A stretch of 64,000 bases of DNA. Source: Pyxicephalus adspersus. Its lineage: Eukaryota > Chordata > Amphibia > Anura > Pyxicephalidae. This document shows, piece by piece, positions 1 through 12,700 of this stretch. The notes below the pieces were generated by a model. It was not told the DNA's origin. It was given only the letters and a program-made list of their open reading frames with translations, and made no database searches. Numbering within the stretch: position 1 is the stretch's first letter; each line of letters begins with the position of its first letter. The translations under genes and the position numbers were made by a program. Location: assembly GCF_032062135.1 (NCBI RefSeq), contig NC_092859.1, positions 90,274,547 through 90,338,546 of the forward strand, read 5' to 3'.

Positions 1-239
1 AAATCAGGGTACCCATGGCCCGACCTGTTTTCCTCCATGGGCCCCTCTGTCACCTTTACAGCTGTCTCATGTCACCATCTGGACCTGAGCAGGGGGGCGC
101 CATATTGGCATGTCACTAGACGCAGCAGTGACGAGTGCTTTGACGTCTTTGATTTCGTGGTTGCCATTTTTATTGTGGGCAAGAAGGGAATCTTTTATTT
201 TTAATAAAGTTATTATTTAGTTATTAATAATATGTCAGC
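1..239. other. Upstream flank, no gene seen
   Basis: No coding frame of interest is visible. The start contains a short inverted repeat around CCCATGG/CCATGGG (13-43). From about 190 to 235 it is AT-rich with TTATTA runs. Confidence 0.5.
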
Positions 240-460
240 TATATCGTCCAATAGGTAACGCTTCATTACAAAGCGTTTTGCGGGAAACCTTAATGAGATG
301 TCGCCAAACTGACCGAAGCGGTTTATTCCCGCTCTGATGTATTGTTCTAAGCGCATGCTCCGTTGCTTCCGTTTCCATGGTGACTGTGTTGTCGCATGGC
401 ATGCTGGGAACCCGTACATAGGAAGTGAGAGTTGTGCTGCGGACGAGTGGGAGCTGCAGG
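240..460 (+). promoter_or_regulatory. rpap3: Candidate rpap3 promoter and non-coding first exon
   Basis: This short segment has more CpG than its surroundings. It carries a CCAAT box (248-252), an NRF1-like site GCGCATGCTC (351-360), an ETS-type CTTCCG (367-372) and an RFX X-box-like GTTTCCATGGTGAC (371-384). A good donor, GCTGCAG|gtaggt, ends a putative non-coding exon at 459, which could splice to the acceptor at 3524-3525 ahead of the start codon. One extra non-coding exon would give the 17-exon layout I recall for mammalian RPAP3. No transcript evidence is available, so the link to rpap3 is inferred from position and motifs. Confidence 0.5.
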
Positions 461-1944
461 TAGGTTACAGGCATACCCGGGTCACGTGGATGTGGGGGGT
501 AATAAACAACCAAACAGGAGGGGCAACAGTCCGGGCATTTACTGGGGTGTGGTGTCTAATGTGTGGGTGGCCACAGCCTCCTATAATGGCTATCAGCCAG
601 CGTGCTCTGAATTGTGTATTAGCAATCTTAGCCTATCCAGTCACCATTTAATGGGAGCTTATCAGGAGAAAGACACCACCAGAGAGATTGACTGACCACA
701 CTAGGCCACATTTATAGAGCTGTACCATGCATTTCCCATATATTATTAGGGACGGCACAATGCCCTGCTGGCTGCAGCTACAAGATTCTATTCAAAATAG
801 AAAGGATCCATAGAGGGAAGCACAGCCTGTCATGTGACCTGTCACAGTCATGTGACCAGACCCTTCTACTGCCACAATGTTCTCTCTTGCAGCCTAAGGT
901 ACAAAATGCACCCCGAAATCCCATCTTGTCTGCTGAAAGGTAACAGTGCACTAACTCAGATGTGCAACCTTGGCACTCCTATGCTTACAGCCTCATGGCA
1001 GGATATCTGCAGTGTGAGATCGAAGGCACTGCTGCCTAAAATGTTTGGTCTGTGCTGATCTTACTGGAAGCTTTGACATGAGAAAGAAAAATCCTGCCTC
1101 TAATATGATGGCAGCGTTGATAGAGAACAGGTCAGTGATGAGGGAAAAGATCAGCGGCAGGGAGGCCCCAGGCAATACTGGCGATTAGTCATTTGTCCTT
1201 CACCGTCTATTTTTCGCCAGAACTTTTAGACACCTACATACAAAGTAGGGAATCTGCCATTCACTGAAACATTTTCTGCTGAAAAATCAATTACTGTCAT
1301 TAAAACACATAGACCTGGATGATTCTCCAGCAGGGACTGTTTTAGTGAATATCAGATTCACTTCTTTGTAAATAGACCCCCATAGACAGCAGAATATTAT
1401 CTATATATAAAATACTTAATATATAATAACCAGCATCTAAATAACAGCTTTAAGAGATAGGTAAAAATTGGCCATTACATCATTCTCATCACAAATAAAA
1501 AATCATATTAAAACAGTATCAGTATTTGTTTAAAACGTGTTAAATGGATATTTCCTAAACAAAACAAGACAAGTGTGGGTAAATCTTCATAACCATATAT
1601 GATGGCAAACATGACAATTTCAATAAATAACACCTAAAGACAATCTAATATGTTGCTATGTAGCCATTTGTCAGTAATCTGAAGTTAGGCAAATATATAT
1701 TTAAAATATAGTTATAAACATAATTTATATAATATGAAAAATAATATAACAAAGATGTATCAATAATATAACAAAGGTTAGTAACATTGCTACGTCTGTA
1801 TCTATAATGAAAATAGTTACAAAATTATTCAGAATAGAGAATAGCACTGCAGCACCTAGAAGCTGACACTTTGCCAGCTGCTCAGCCAACCACATTTAGC
1901 GGCAGAGCGTATTACTGAACCACTTCCTGGTGCCCCCATTCATC
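461..1944. other. Putative first intron or upstream spacer, no gene seen
   Basis: No coding frame is convincing. The part at about 1250-1385 resembles the fold-back MITE seen at 16862-16970 (shared ACTGAAACATT and CATAGACCT-like pieces). From 1400 to 1850 the sequence is AT-rich without clear structure. Confidence 0.4.
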
Positions 1945-2168
1945 GGACCTGATTTATGAAAGCTCTCTAAGGCTGGAGAGAATGCACTTTCATCAGTAAA
2001 GCTGGGTGATCCAGCAAACGTGGAATGGATTTGGTCCAAGATTGAAAACATTTGCTAACATATAGCAAGTGACTTTTATCAAATCCATTCCAGGTCTGCT
2101 GGATCACCCAGCTTCACTGATAAAAATGTACCCTCTCCAGACTTGGAGAGCTTCAATAAATCAGGCCC
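1945..2168. mobile_element. Palindromic MITE, copy A
   Basis: A fold-back repeat of about 220 bp. The left arm reads CCTGATTTATGAAAGCTCTC and the right arm ends GAGCTTCAATAAATCAGGCC, its reverse complement with a few changes. Both arms contain AAGCTGGGTGATCCAGCAAA or its complement. The same family recurs at 11998, 24386, 38653, 39256 and 59377. Confidence 0.85.
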
Positions 2169-2399
2169 ATTCTCTATTGGGCTGCTGCAGTGGTCAAGTA
2201 AAATGAGGAAGCAGAATCACACCACAACCTCACTGCTAGTTTGAACATCTCCTCTGTTTAAAATGTTTATAACGTATCTAGGAAAAAAGTATAAATATTA
2301 AGAACAAAACAAAGAACAAAAAAGAAATACCTTTATTTGAATTTAAATAGATTTTTTTATATATATTTCACATAGATCTGTAAAAAAGGGAAGGGGGTA

Positions 2400-2730
2400 T
2401 AGGAGTGGGCAGCACAATGGCTCTGGTGAGCACTGAGTCCCAGGTTCCAATCTCGGCCAGAACACTATCTGCATGGAGTTTGCAGGTTCTCCTCGTGTCT
2501 GCGTGGGTTTCCTCCGGGTACTCCGGTTTCGTCCCACATTCCAATAACATGCAGTTAGGTTAATTGGCTTCCCCCCAAAAAATTGGCCTTAGACTGTATT
2601 AAAGACATATGTCTGTGGTGGGGTAAGTTGTGAGCCCATTTGAGAGACAGTTAGTGCCATGACTATGGTCTATGTACAGCGCTGCATAATATGATGGCGC
2701 TATATAAATACTGTAAATAATAATAGGTTT
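2400..2730 (+). repeat. tRNA-headed SINE-like repeat, nearly full length
   Basis: It has a Pol III B-box-like GGTTCCAATCT (2443-2453), then the GTTTCCTCCGGGTACTCCGG core common in vertebrate dispersed repeats. It ends in the TACAGCGCTGCATAATATG and GCGCTATATAAATACTG tail with a run of AATAATAAT. I recognise this tail from many frog sequences; the exact family name is not claimed. Confidence 0.7.
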
Positions 2731-2941
2731 AATTACAGTAAACTGGCAGCAGGAAATGATCCTAGTATGAAGTACAAGTGAACAGCCCGTAAGTCTTAGG
2801 CTGCCTAAATAGTGCGTGATAATAACCACAGGTGGAGGATTGAATGTTCACCGTAACTTCATATGATGAGAATGTGGGTGATGTAAACTTTATGGGCTCT
2901 TCACTTGTACTTTATCCATAACTTTTAATAATTATATAATT

Positions 2942-3107
2942 CAGTGTTTTCCCAAGAATGTTTTTAGGCTGGGTGGGAAGAAGCTGTAGGCGGGTGGTGA
3001 CCCCTGTATTGTGACTGATTTGTTCCATGAATACCCAAAAAACAGCCGGGTGGCTACTGATTAGAACCTGGTGGTGTGCCCAGATAAAAGGGGCTGGGAG
3101 AACACTG
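2942..3107. mobile_element. CAGTGTTCTCCC-type MITE, short copy
   Basis: Starts CAGTGTTTTCCCAAGAAT and ends GGGGCTGGGAGAACACTG, giving imperfect terminal inverted repeats. The internal GGGTGG...GCGGGTGG text is shared with copies at 9320-9660 and 27608-27821. Confidence 0.6.
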
Positions 3108-3557
3108 TATTACTAGATTTATTTTTCTTACATGTGGAGCCCGGTTACCTTTTTTTTTTTCATTAAGCAAATATGTTTCAGAATGGATTTTCACTAAGAC
3201 CTCTGCTTTAATGACTAGAGTTTTACATTTTGACAAAATGAAGAATAAATTCAGCTCAATCAATGATTATATCATCTTTGAACAGGATTTAGTCAGTGTG
3301 TATTTCACAAGTTATTCTAGAAAGATCTGTACAGTAGATGGGAATTTGTAGCTGGTACAAGGATAGGACAAAGCCCTATGCTTGTCTTGTGTAGTTATGA
3401 TATCCCCAGGACAGGTAAAACTTTAGCGTGTATTATGAAGTATATAAGTGTAAATGTGATTTGTAGCTGCAAACTTTATGCAGTTCTAGTACTGATAACC
3501 AGTATGATTGTTTTCTATTGCCAAGGTTTCTTTTTGCCAAATCTGTCATCGTCCGTC

Positions 3558-3710
3558 ATGTCTACTCCAAATAAAGCTCTTGAACTGCAGCTGCAGATGA
3601 AACAGAATTCTGAGGAACTTCAGGATTTTATGAGAGAATTGGAAAGCTGGGAAAAAGATATCAAAGAAAAAGATGCCTCCCTGAGAAAGCAGACTGGTTC
3701 AAATGAGGAG
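3558..3710 (+). CDS. rpap3: rpap3 coding exon 1 (start codon, residues 1-51)
   Basis: The ATG at 3558 opens [13 protein letters not shown], matching the RPAP3 N-terminus, and continues into [23 protein letters not shown] in heptad-like form. The donor is GAG|gtgagt in phase 0. A plausible acceptor at 3524-3525 leaves a 32-nt 5' UTR segment on this exon. There is no in-frame stop in those 32 nt, so the start rests on homology and on ATG position. Confidence 0.93.
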
Positions 3711-6700
3711 GTGAGTACTAGGACCATATGCATTTGCAGAATATCCGATATGTATGTCCGGCTTTTGTATTGCTTTCTTTTTTTATTATTTATTTATTTA
3801 TTTATTTTTTATGTAGATTATTAGTTTTATTATTTCATCCTTTTTGTATCAGTGTAACACCTGGCAGACTATACCATGTTTTTCACACACGCCAACTTCG
3901 GTTCTATTGGAACCAGTTAATCTAACTGCATATTTTTGGGATGTGAGCGGGAAATGGAGGCCTGGCAAAATCCCAAGTGAACACAAGGAAAACATGCAAG
4001 TTTGTTGCAGATAGTGCTACTGGTGTGGACAATATTTTGTAAAGTGCTATATTTCTTTATTTAGTCAGAGTAAGAACTGATCAAGAGTATGAAAAGACAA
4101 ATGTACTATATATATACAGTGAGGGAAAGAAGTTTTTGATCCCCTGCTGATTTTGTATGTTTGCCCTCTGACAAAGAAATGACCAGTCTATAATTGTAAT
4201 GGTAGTTTTATTGTAGCTGTGAGAGATAGAATAACAACAAAAGAACCCTCAAAACCCAGTGCTCTAAAGTCAGAGCTTGCTGTGCATTGTAATGAGTGAA
4301 ATAAGTATTTGATTCCCTAGCAACCAGTCTGGAGTCTGGCTAGGGCACTCCAGGACCTTCATGTGCTTCTTCTTGAGCCACTCCTTTGTTGCCTTGGCCA
4401 TGTGTTTTGGGTCATTGTCATGCTGGAATACCCATCCAGGACCCATTTTCAGTGCCCTTGGGTGCTCACCCAAGATTTGACAGTACATGGCCTCGTCCAT
4501 TGTCCCTTCGATGTAGTGAAGGTGTCCTGTCCCCTTAGCAGAAAAACACCCCAAAGCATAATGTGTCTACCTCCATGTTTGACGGTGGGGATGGTGTTCT
4601 TGGAGTCATAGGCAGCATTCCTCCTCCTCCTCCAAACACAGTGAAGCGAGTTGATGCCAAAGTGCTCAATTTTGGTCCCATCTGACCACACAACAACCCA
4701 GTTCTCCTCTGAATCATTCAGATGTTTATTGGCAAACTGCAGACAGGCCTGTACATGTGCTGTCTTGAGCAGGGGGACCATGCAGGCTCTGCAAGATTTC
4801 AAGCCTTCATGGCGCAATGTCTTAGTAATTGTTTTCTTGGTGACTATGGTCCCAGCTCCCCTGAGATGATTGACAAGTTCCCCCTGTGTAGTTCTGGGCT
4901 GCTTTGTCACCGTTCCCATGATCATTGCAACTCCATGAGGGGAGATCTTGCATGGAGCCCCAGACCGAGGGAGATTGACAGTTATTTTGTGTTTCTTCCA
5001 TTTGTGAATTATCGCGCCAACTGTTGTCACCTTCTCACCAAGCTGCTTGGCGATAGTCTTGTAGCCCAGTCCAAATTTGAGTAGGTTTACAATCTTGTCC
5101 CTGACATCCTTAATCAGCTCTTTGGTCTTGGGCATAATGGCTGCTTTGGAATCTGATTGATTGCTTCTGTGGACAGGTGTCTTTTATACAGGTACTGTAA
5201 CAAGCTTGGATTAGGAGCATTCCCTTACAGAGGGTGCTCCTAATCTCAGCTCGTTAACTGCATACGGTGAAGACACCTGGGAGCCTGAAATCTTGCTGGT
5301 TGATAGGAAATCAACAAACTTATTTCACTCATTACATTGCACATCAAGCTCTGACTTTTGAGCACAGGGTTTTTGAGGGTTCTTTTGTTGTTATTCTATC
5401 TCTCACAGCTGCAATAAACTACCATTACAATTATAGACTGGTCATTTATTTGTCAGAGAGCAAACATACAAAATCAGCAGGGGATCAAACACTTCTTTCT
5501 CTCACTGTGTATATATACTTTACGCTCAGGATCGCCTTTGCTGGGGTCAAAGGACACTTGTCTGGTTCATCCAACTCAGATCACACACCAAGGTATCAGC
5601 TTTAAGCTGGCTTGCAGCCAGGTTAATTGAAGGTTGCAGATAAAATAAGAAAACAGCAAAAGAAAACCTTGCCTGTCCAGCACTTACTATACATCAGACG
5701 TCCCTGTCTATCAGCTGAAGGGCTTCTCCCTGTCAGCTCAAAACCAAGCTTTCAGCAACCTTCTACTCACTTTTGAGCTCACTCACACAGACCGACTTGA
5801 GCTCACTCACCCAGACCGACTTTCTGAGTCTCTCAGCAGAGCTCCCTCATACAGACCGACTGTCTGTGTCTCCAAGCAGAGCTCCCTCACACAAAACCCC
5901 TGTCTGTATCTCTCCAAGCAGAGCTCCTTCACACAGAACCCCTGTCTGTGTCTCTCCAAGCAGAGCTCCTTCACACAGAACCCCTGTCTGTGTCTCTCCA
6001 AGCAGAGCTCCCTTACACAGAACCCCTGTCTGTGTCTCTCCACGGCGCTTCCTCACACAGAGCCCCTGTCTGTGTCTCTCCAAACAGAGCTCCCCCACAC
6101 AGTCCACCTGTCTGTGTCTCCAAACAGAGCTACTGACTGAGCTCCTGGCTCTATGTTATATCCCCACCCTCAGTACTTCTTCATTAATTATCTCACAGGT
6201 GAGAGTCTTTCACCTGCTACTTCACATCTTGGGCTAATATATCTGCCTTTCACCACCAATCCTGCATTGGTGTCACAATATATCAATAATAGTATTACAT
6301 CACTGTGTGTCTTACAGTATTGTATGATCATTATTCTTCTATGATGAGTAACATACAGCAATACAAGTCTCTTCATGTACAGTACAAAACACTATTGTGT
6401 TCGATTACTACAGTAGTAAAAAAGTGAAGTATATGAAGCAAAAATTCACTTTGCTTAGTAAACAAGATATGGCGATATACACTCTCAATACCCAATTGTT
6501 TCATCAGAACGTTTCATATTCCTTTTAGAATAGTAGATTGTCCATCAGTCACTTTCATGATTAAATGACAATGCTCACCATACCCAGGTTTGGAAAACTG
6601 TGCATATTGAATCTATGTGGATATAGCTATACTGTAAGTATGTTGTTAGATAAGTTGGCAGCCCAAGCAGGTAGTTTTATTTACTGTATGGATCATGTTA

Positions 6701-9700
6701 CTGTATTTATTTACCTTTCTCTGTGAAAAAAGCAATGTAGCAGGATTATACATCCTCAATGTTGTCCCAGTTAGGATATCACTCACCATTTACTGTATCA
6801 CTTTATATAGGGTGTTGTTTTTTTTAGTTTGTCGTGACTGTGAGCCCCTTTGAGGGACAGCTAGGGACATGATTATAGATTTGTGAAGCGCTGCGTAATA
6901 TGTCAGTGCTATATAAATACTGTGTAATAACAATAATAACATAGTGCCTCTTGTGGCCATATGGTTTTCAGAATTTATTATTTGCACAGCTATCATCCTA
7001 CGTAATTGATTTATTCCCCTCTGAGTGTGGAATGACAGTACATTGTAATAGTTAAGCTACAAGGTAAAAATAAAAAGCACTGAATTTTCAGTAAGAGGGT
7101 AGATTTGAGTTGTAAGCATTGGGTAAGGTGTGAGCCAATAAAAGCAGTAGGAGGATATGATCTCTCACACAATGCTGGCTTTATAAGTCATATTTGTCCT
7201 TCTATGTATCTATGTTATGTTAACACGATGGGTCTGATAGAGCCAAGTTTTGTAGCACATTATGATAACATACCAATATAAAGGTAAAGCTTTAGCTTTT
7301 TTTCAGGTCGGGAAAATTGCAGGGATAAAAAAGAACCGGTTGTGTGTGTGGTAATAGGTTGAGTAATACACTTGGAATCCCCTAAATAGGTGCATTGGCA
7401 CAGTGGGCCATTAGGGCTGTAGCAGATTACCATTGGTGAGCCAAAGATAAAGGCCTGGCACAGACATTTGCTTATATTAAAAAATGTTCTGCCTGGCATT
7501 CAGAGATCTTTTTTTGGCTAAAAATAAAATTTCTTTTAAATTAACCCTGAAAAACTTGATTGTGTTTTTCTTGACCTTTGTTGCCTTGATCTCCATTGTC
7601 TACCAAGCTAAACCTTACAAAGGTCCTACATGCATGGTGAAGATACATGTGATATATACAGTCATGGCTGAAAATATTGGCACCCTTGCATGTCAGAAAT
7701 TGTACCACTAACAGAAAATTGTTGTAATTACAAATGCTTTGGTATTGTCACATTTATTTTGTTTGTTGGCACTGGAAAAAAAAAGAAGCAGAGAAAAAAA
7801 AAATCTGAGACATTCCACACAAAATGTCAAAAATGGCCTGGACAAAACTATTGGCACCCTCAACTTAATACTCGGTAGCACAGCCTTTGGAGGAAAGAAC
7901 TGATGTTAATCACTTGCTGTCTTTCACATCTCTCTGAAATTTTAGAGCACTCTCAATTGTCTGAGGATTTGAGAACCAAATTTATAGAAAAGCATGGACA
8001 ATCCCATACCAACATTTTTGGACATTACTCTATGTTGCTTTTGCTTCCATGGCTTCTATACCTAGATATACTACTAGAAAATATTGGTTATCCCCTCAAT
8101 TCTGGACACTTTCAGTCCCTACTTTCTGCAGTGTATTAAAAAAAAGGTTAGCTTATATATATTTCATTCAACTCAACACTCAACCCACAATTCTGGAGAG
8201 CCATGCCTTCTGTAGTTTATCCTCCAGTTACTTTTTTGTCCTGTTGGGGCAAGACATTATCATTCACGCAGTTCTGACCTTTTTCTCATGACCAGCATTA
8301 CGCTTTTCACCAATTGTGCAGTAGCTCTGGTGTGGGATTGTACACCCACTAAAACTCAAATTTGCTCTTTTTACAGGCATTCCCTCCTATTAGAAACAAG
8401 GACTTCAGAAAAAAGAAAAAGAGCAGAAGCAAAGATTCAAATGAAAAGAAACAAGAAAACAGCAAACAACCAAAACGAAAGTTACTCGATTATGAATACT
8501 GGGATAAAATAGATGTGGTACGTATAGGCTAGAATAGAGGCTTGTGTACAAATTTAATACTTCTTTTCTCTTTGTGTTTTGCAAATGTTTGTACAAAAAG
8601 GGTAAATCCTAGAACCCAGCAAAAGTTTGTAAGTAGTGGTAAGTAATTTAAATAATTGGGGTTAAATGCTCCATGTGTTACTGGTGTGTACATTGGATTT
8701 TCCTATAGTGTGAAAAGTTTGGCAATACAGGATGTCAGCAAGTAGCAGCAACCTTTCGGACTAGTGGGAAATAGCCTCTAATACATTGTTAATGCTGTCC
8801 CTGGCTTCCAGGCTTGATATCAACATCGTAAAAGTAGACCGCTTTTTCCAAATTCAAAAATAAAGCAAATATGCAAAAAAAAAATGCTTATTGAAATGTT
8901 AATTTATTGATTTAGTGTATTAAAGGAACACCACTTGTGTAAGCTACTGTTTTCTGACCCCAGTTCAGATGAGGCAAAGTTCACAATACTTTTAAGTCAA
9001 CATTTTTTATTTATGCTAATACAGTGGAACCAATATTCCTCTAAAGTGTTTGATAATGGCAACTTCAAATGTATGCATCTCACTTAAATGTTTGCTTTCT
9101 GACAAATCCTTTATACAGCTGGATTCATATTTTTGTATGATTGTACAGGACAAAGCACTACAGGAGATTGATAAAGAGGACAACACAAATGAATCGGTGT
9201 CCACAGAGTCTGAATCTGGAGAGGAGGATGGAATAAAAGCCGACAAAGAAAAAGCTCTGACAGAGAAGGAAAAGGTAGAACTTATTTAATACCCTGATTA
9301 CCCCTCTGTCACGCTAGGTAGTGTTCTCAGCAACCCCTTTTAGCCAGACACACAATTAGGCAATAATCAGTGATTTCCCGCCTGTTTTTAGGTAGTAACT
9401 GAAAAGTTAGGTCTCAATACAGGGGCACTGGACAGTTTGGGACATACTAAGGGGATAGGATTTAGAAAGTTTGGACAAAGCAGTGTTCTCCCCAGAATTG
9501 TTTTTCAACCGGGTGGGGCGAAACTGTAGGCGGATGGTAAAAAAGTGGCCGGGGCTAGACACCTTAAGAGCAACTTTAGAGCTTCTAGTTAATTATACCA
9601 TAGGTATCCAGTAACCCCTACTATTGTGTCAGTGTTCTACCTACCTACCCCCTATACTTTGTTCCAACTTTCTATAGCCTGGCTTTTTAGAATGTATAAT

Positions 9701-12700
9701 TTTTCCATTTTTTTTGTATTACCAGTCTAGTGCTGTGTATTTTAATCCAACTTCCTGGAGTTCCATGATTTATTAGTGTAATCTCTTGTAGTAGTGTAAT
9801 ATTGTGATCAATGTGGCCTAACAAATTCGGCTTAGTTCACATTAGCAGTAATAAAATGCCCCTCCTGAGTGACTACTTGGCACCTGGGATTGGTAACCGG
9901 TAATAACTGCTGGGCACCTGAGATTAGTACCAGGCGGTAAGTGCTGGGCACCTGAGATTGGTACCAGACAGTAAGTGCTGGGCTTTTCAGGCCTAGCAGT
10001 TTTTCAAGCAGCAGTGGTTCCTGGTGAGAGGTAAGTGAGGGGTAAACGCAGCAAATGCAACCTTACTGCCAATGTGAATTCAGCCTACCTTCAGATGTCA
10101 CCTCTTAGTGCTATACCTAGATAACACAAAGAGCATCATACATGTGATCGCAGATGGGGGCACGACAACCATTGCCCTCCTCTCATCATTTCCAAAAACA
10201 AAAACAAATTTATCCTCCTGCAGTGTGATAGCTGTGTGTGTAAAGTCTGCTTGTCAGATTCTGCAGCCTAATAACTAATTGTGTTCAATCCTTTAGATCT
10301 CCTAAATTGTTGGTTGTAATTACCTAAAATTTTTAGGGTACAGAGGGGACTCTCAAAGCAACTTTTAATTAATATTTCTTTTTTCTATTTCAAGAATTTC
10401 AAAATATGGGGATCACAAGTTTAAAACTTGTGGAAACTGAACATTTGGGTTGCTGTTTTATAAGAAAGTGCACCTAGGATCCCAAAATTGAAAATGCAAA
10501 TTATGGACCCCTGGGGCAACTTACATAGCAACAAGCATTGGGGTGGGGCCCCCTAAATATTTTACCTACCTTTCACCAAACGGTAGTTGAATTACTATGC
10601 TGCCCCTTCTGCTTCTGTTCCGTGAATCCCAATTTATCTGGAATAGGGAGGTGCAGGAAACTGAAAATGTAGGTGCAAGTGGGGAACAGATGTATAAACC
10701 CCTAAAATGTAATTAGCATGGCATCATTAGAACATAAAAACCTGTGTCCATCAAACTGTCCGCTTCCCTCCCTTAAACCCTAATTTCTCTAGAACAGAGA
10801 GGTGCAGATAAACAGAATCATAGGTGCAAGTGGGGCACACTTATGGCTAACACCCCCCAAACTTTCATCGCCATGGCATCATTACATAAACTTTGCCCTC
10901 AAAACACGCTGCCCTGTTACAAATGACTGTACCCTAACAGTACCTGAACCACAATTTCGTTTTGATGGGCAGAGTTTTTTTATGTTTTAATTATGCCATT
11001 GTGATAAAACTTTAGGGGCTGTTATCCACAGATGTTCCCCACACACTTTTGTTTTCTACACCTCATTCCAGAGAAATTGGCGTTCAAGTGTTATAAATGG
11101 GCAGTAATGTGTAACAGGGCAGTGTGTTTGCCATAGTAATGAAATTTTAGTGTGGGGGGTTATGGAAAGGTGTGCCCCACTGCACCTACATTTTTGGCAC
11201 ACTTGTTTTTAATACTGCAACGCCAATGTTGTATTTTCAATTCTGATCCCCATATCATGGAATTTGTAAAAGCTGGGGTGGTGAAATGTGAATGTTACTA
11301 ACTAATAAGTGTTCCCTGTGCACCCTGAAAATTTCAATGTTCTTTGTTTGCTCAGATAATAAACATTTTACCTGAATAGAACTGAAATGTAGAAGATTTA
11401 TTCGGATGCATGAAAAATAGACAAGTAGGTAAATAGTGTAACATGATAGTGAATTGTTTTATAAAGTGTAGGAAAAAAAAAATCTTTGTTAAAATGATTT
11501 TTGATCACTTGCCTGTTGCTTGTTTTAGGGAAATAATTATTTTAGGGCTGGAAAGTACGATGAGGCTGTGCAGTGCTATACAAGAGGAATGAATGCAGAT
11601 CCATATAATGCAATATTACCAACCAACCGAGCATCCGCTTTCTTTAGGTTGAAGAAGTAAGTTTTGAATTATATATGTTGTTTTTTTTTTTTTGTAGTTC
11701 CCAAATATATAAACATTGTTTGTTTGCTTTTTAGATATGCTGTTGCTGAATCAGACTGCAATCTAGCTATTGCACTAGACCGCAACTATTCCAAAGCTTA
11801 CGCTCGAAGGGGTGCCGCTCGTCTTGCTTTAAAGAATTTGCAAGGAGCAAAAGAAGGTTCGGATTTCAACACATGTATAACCAGACCTAATCAAATATGA
11901 GTTCTCTGCATTTGCTGAATCACTTGTGCCTTGTCTAGCCTTTTTACATTGTTTAAAAGAGACATGGTATGAGCTAGATATACTATTTAAATTCATAGAG
12001 CCTGATTTATTTAAGCTCTCCAAGAGAGGATACACTTTCATCAGTGAAGCTGGATGAACTGGCAAACCTGGAATGGATTTCTTTAAAGTCATTTGCTAGC
12101 AAATGTTTTGAATGCAGGACCAAATTCATTCCAGGTTTGCTGGATCTACCCAGCTTCACTGATGAAATTGTATACTCTCCAACCTTGGAGAGCTTTAATA
12201 AATCAGGCCCATAGTATCCTATTAGCGGAATATTTAACCCATTAAACCCATTAATCATTTGAAATATTAAGGTCCTTTATACTATATGGATTACTTTCTT
12301 TTCTCACAGATTATGAAAAAGTCCTGGAGCTTGATACAAACAACTTTGAGGCTGCAAATGAACTTAAAAAAATTAACCAGGTAGGTCTAAATGCTTTTGA
12401 GTTATGTTTTATGAGTGTGCCCACCTAACACTGGGTGTAGCCAATACTTACTATAATTCTTTATTGTAATATAATGGAAAACATATTAAAGCTAATTCCC
12501 TTTGGAGACAAAACTGAACTGAGTGGAAACGTTCTGAGTGGAAAAAGTTCTGTACCATTGTATTCAGTGGTACCATTTTTTATAGCTTGCAGCTTTTTTT
12601 CTAACTATTTTTTAGTTTCCTAAAATATTTATTTTAAAAAAATTATATAAAACATACATTTTAAGTAAAATGTTAATATGTAGTCTTTAAAGCATGTATG

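Noticed and set aside
893..900. Possible extra 5' UTR exon after the acceptor tctctcttgcag (ending 892)
   Set aside because: The polypyrimidine tract is good, but the following donor would leave an exon of only a few bases, so there is no real support.
5796..6130. CRISPR-like array
   Set aside because: The repeats are directly adjacent without unique spacers, in a vertebrate nuclear context.
5773..6237. 154-codon open frame of repeated serine/proline-rich sequence
   Set aside because: It is created by the 42-bp minisatellite, whose period is a multiple of three; the opposite strand is open too.
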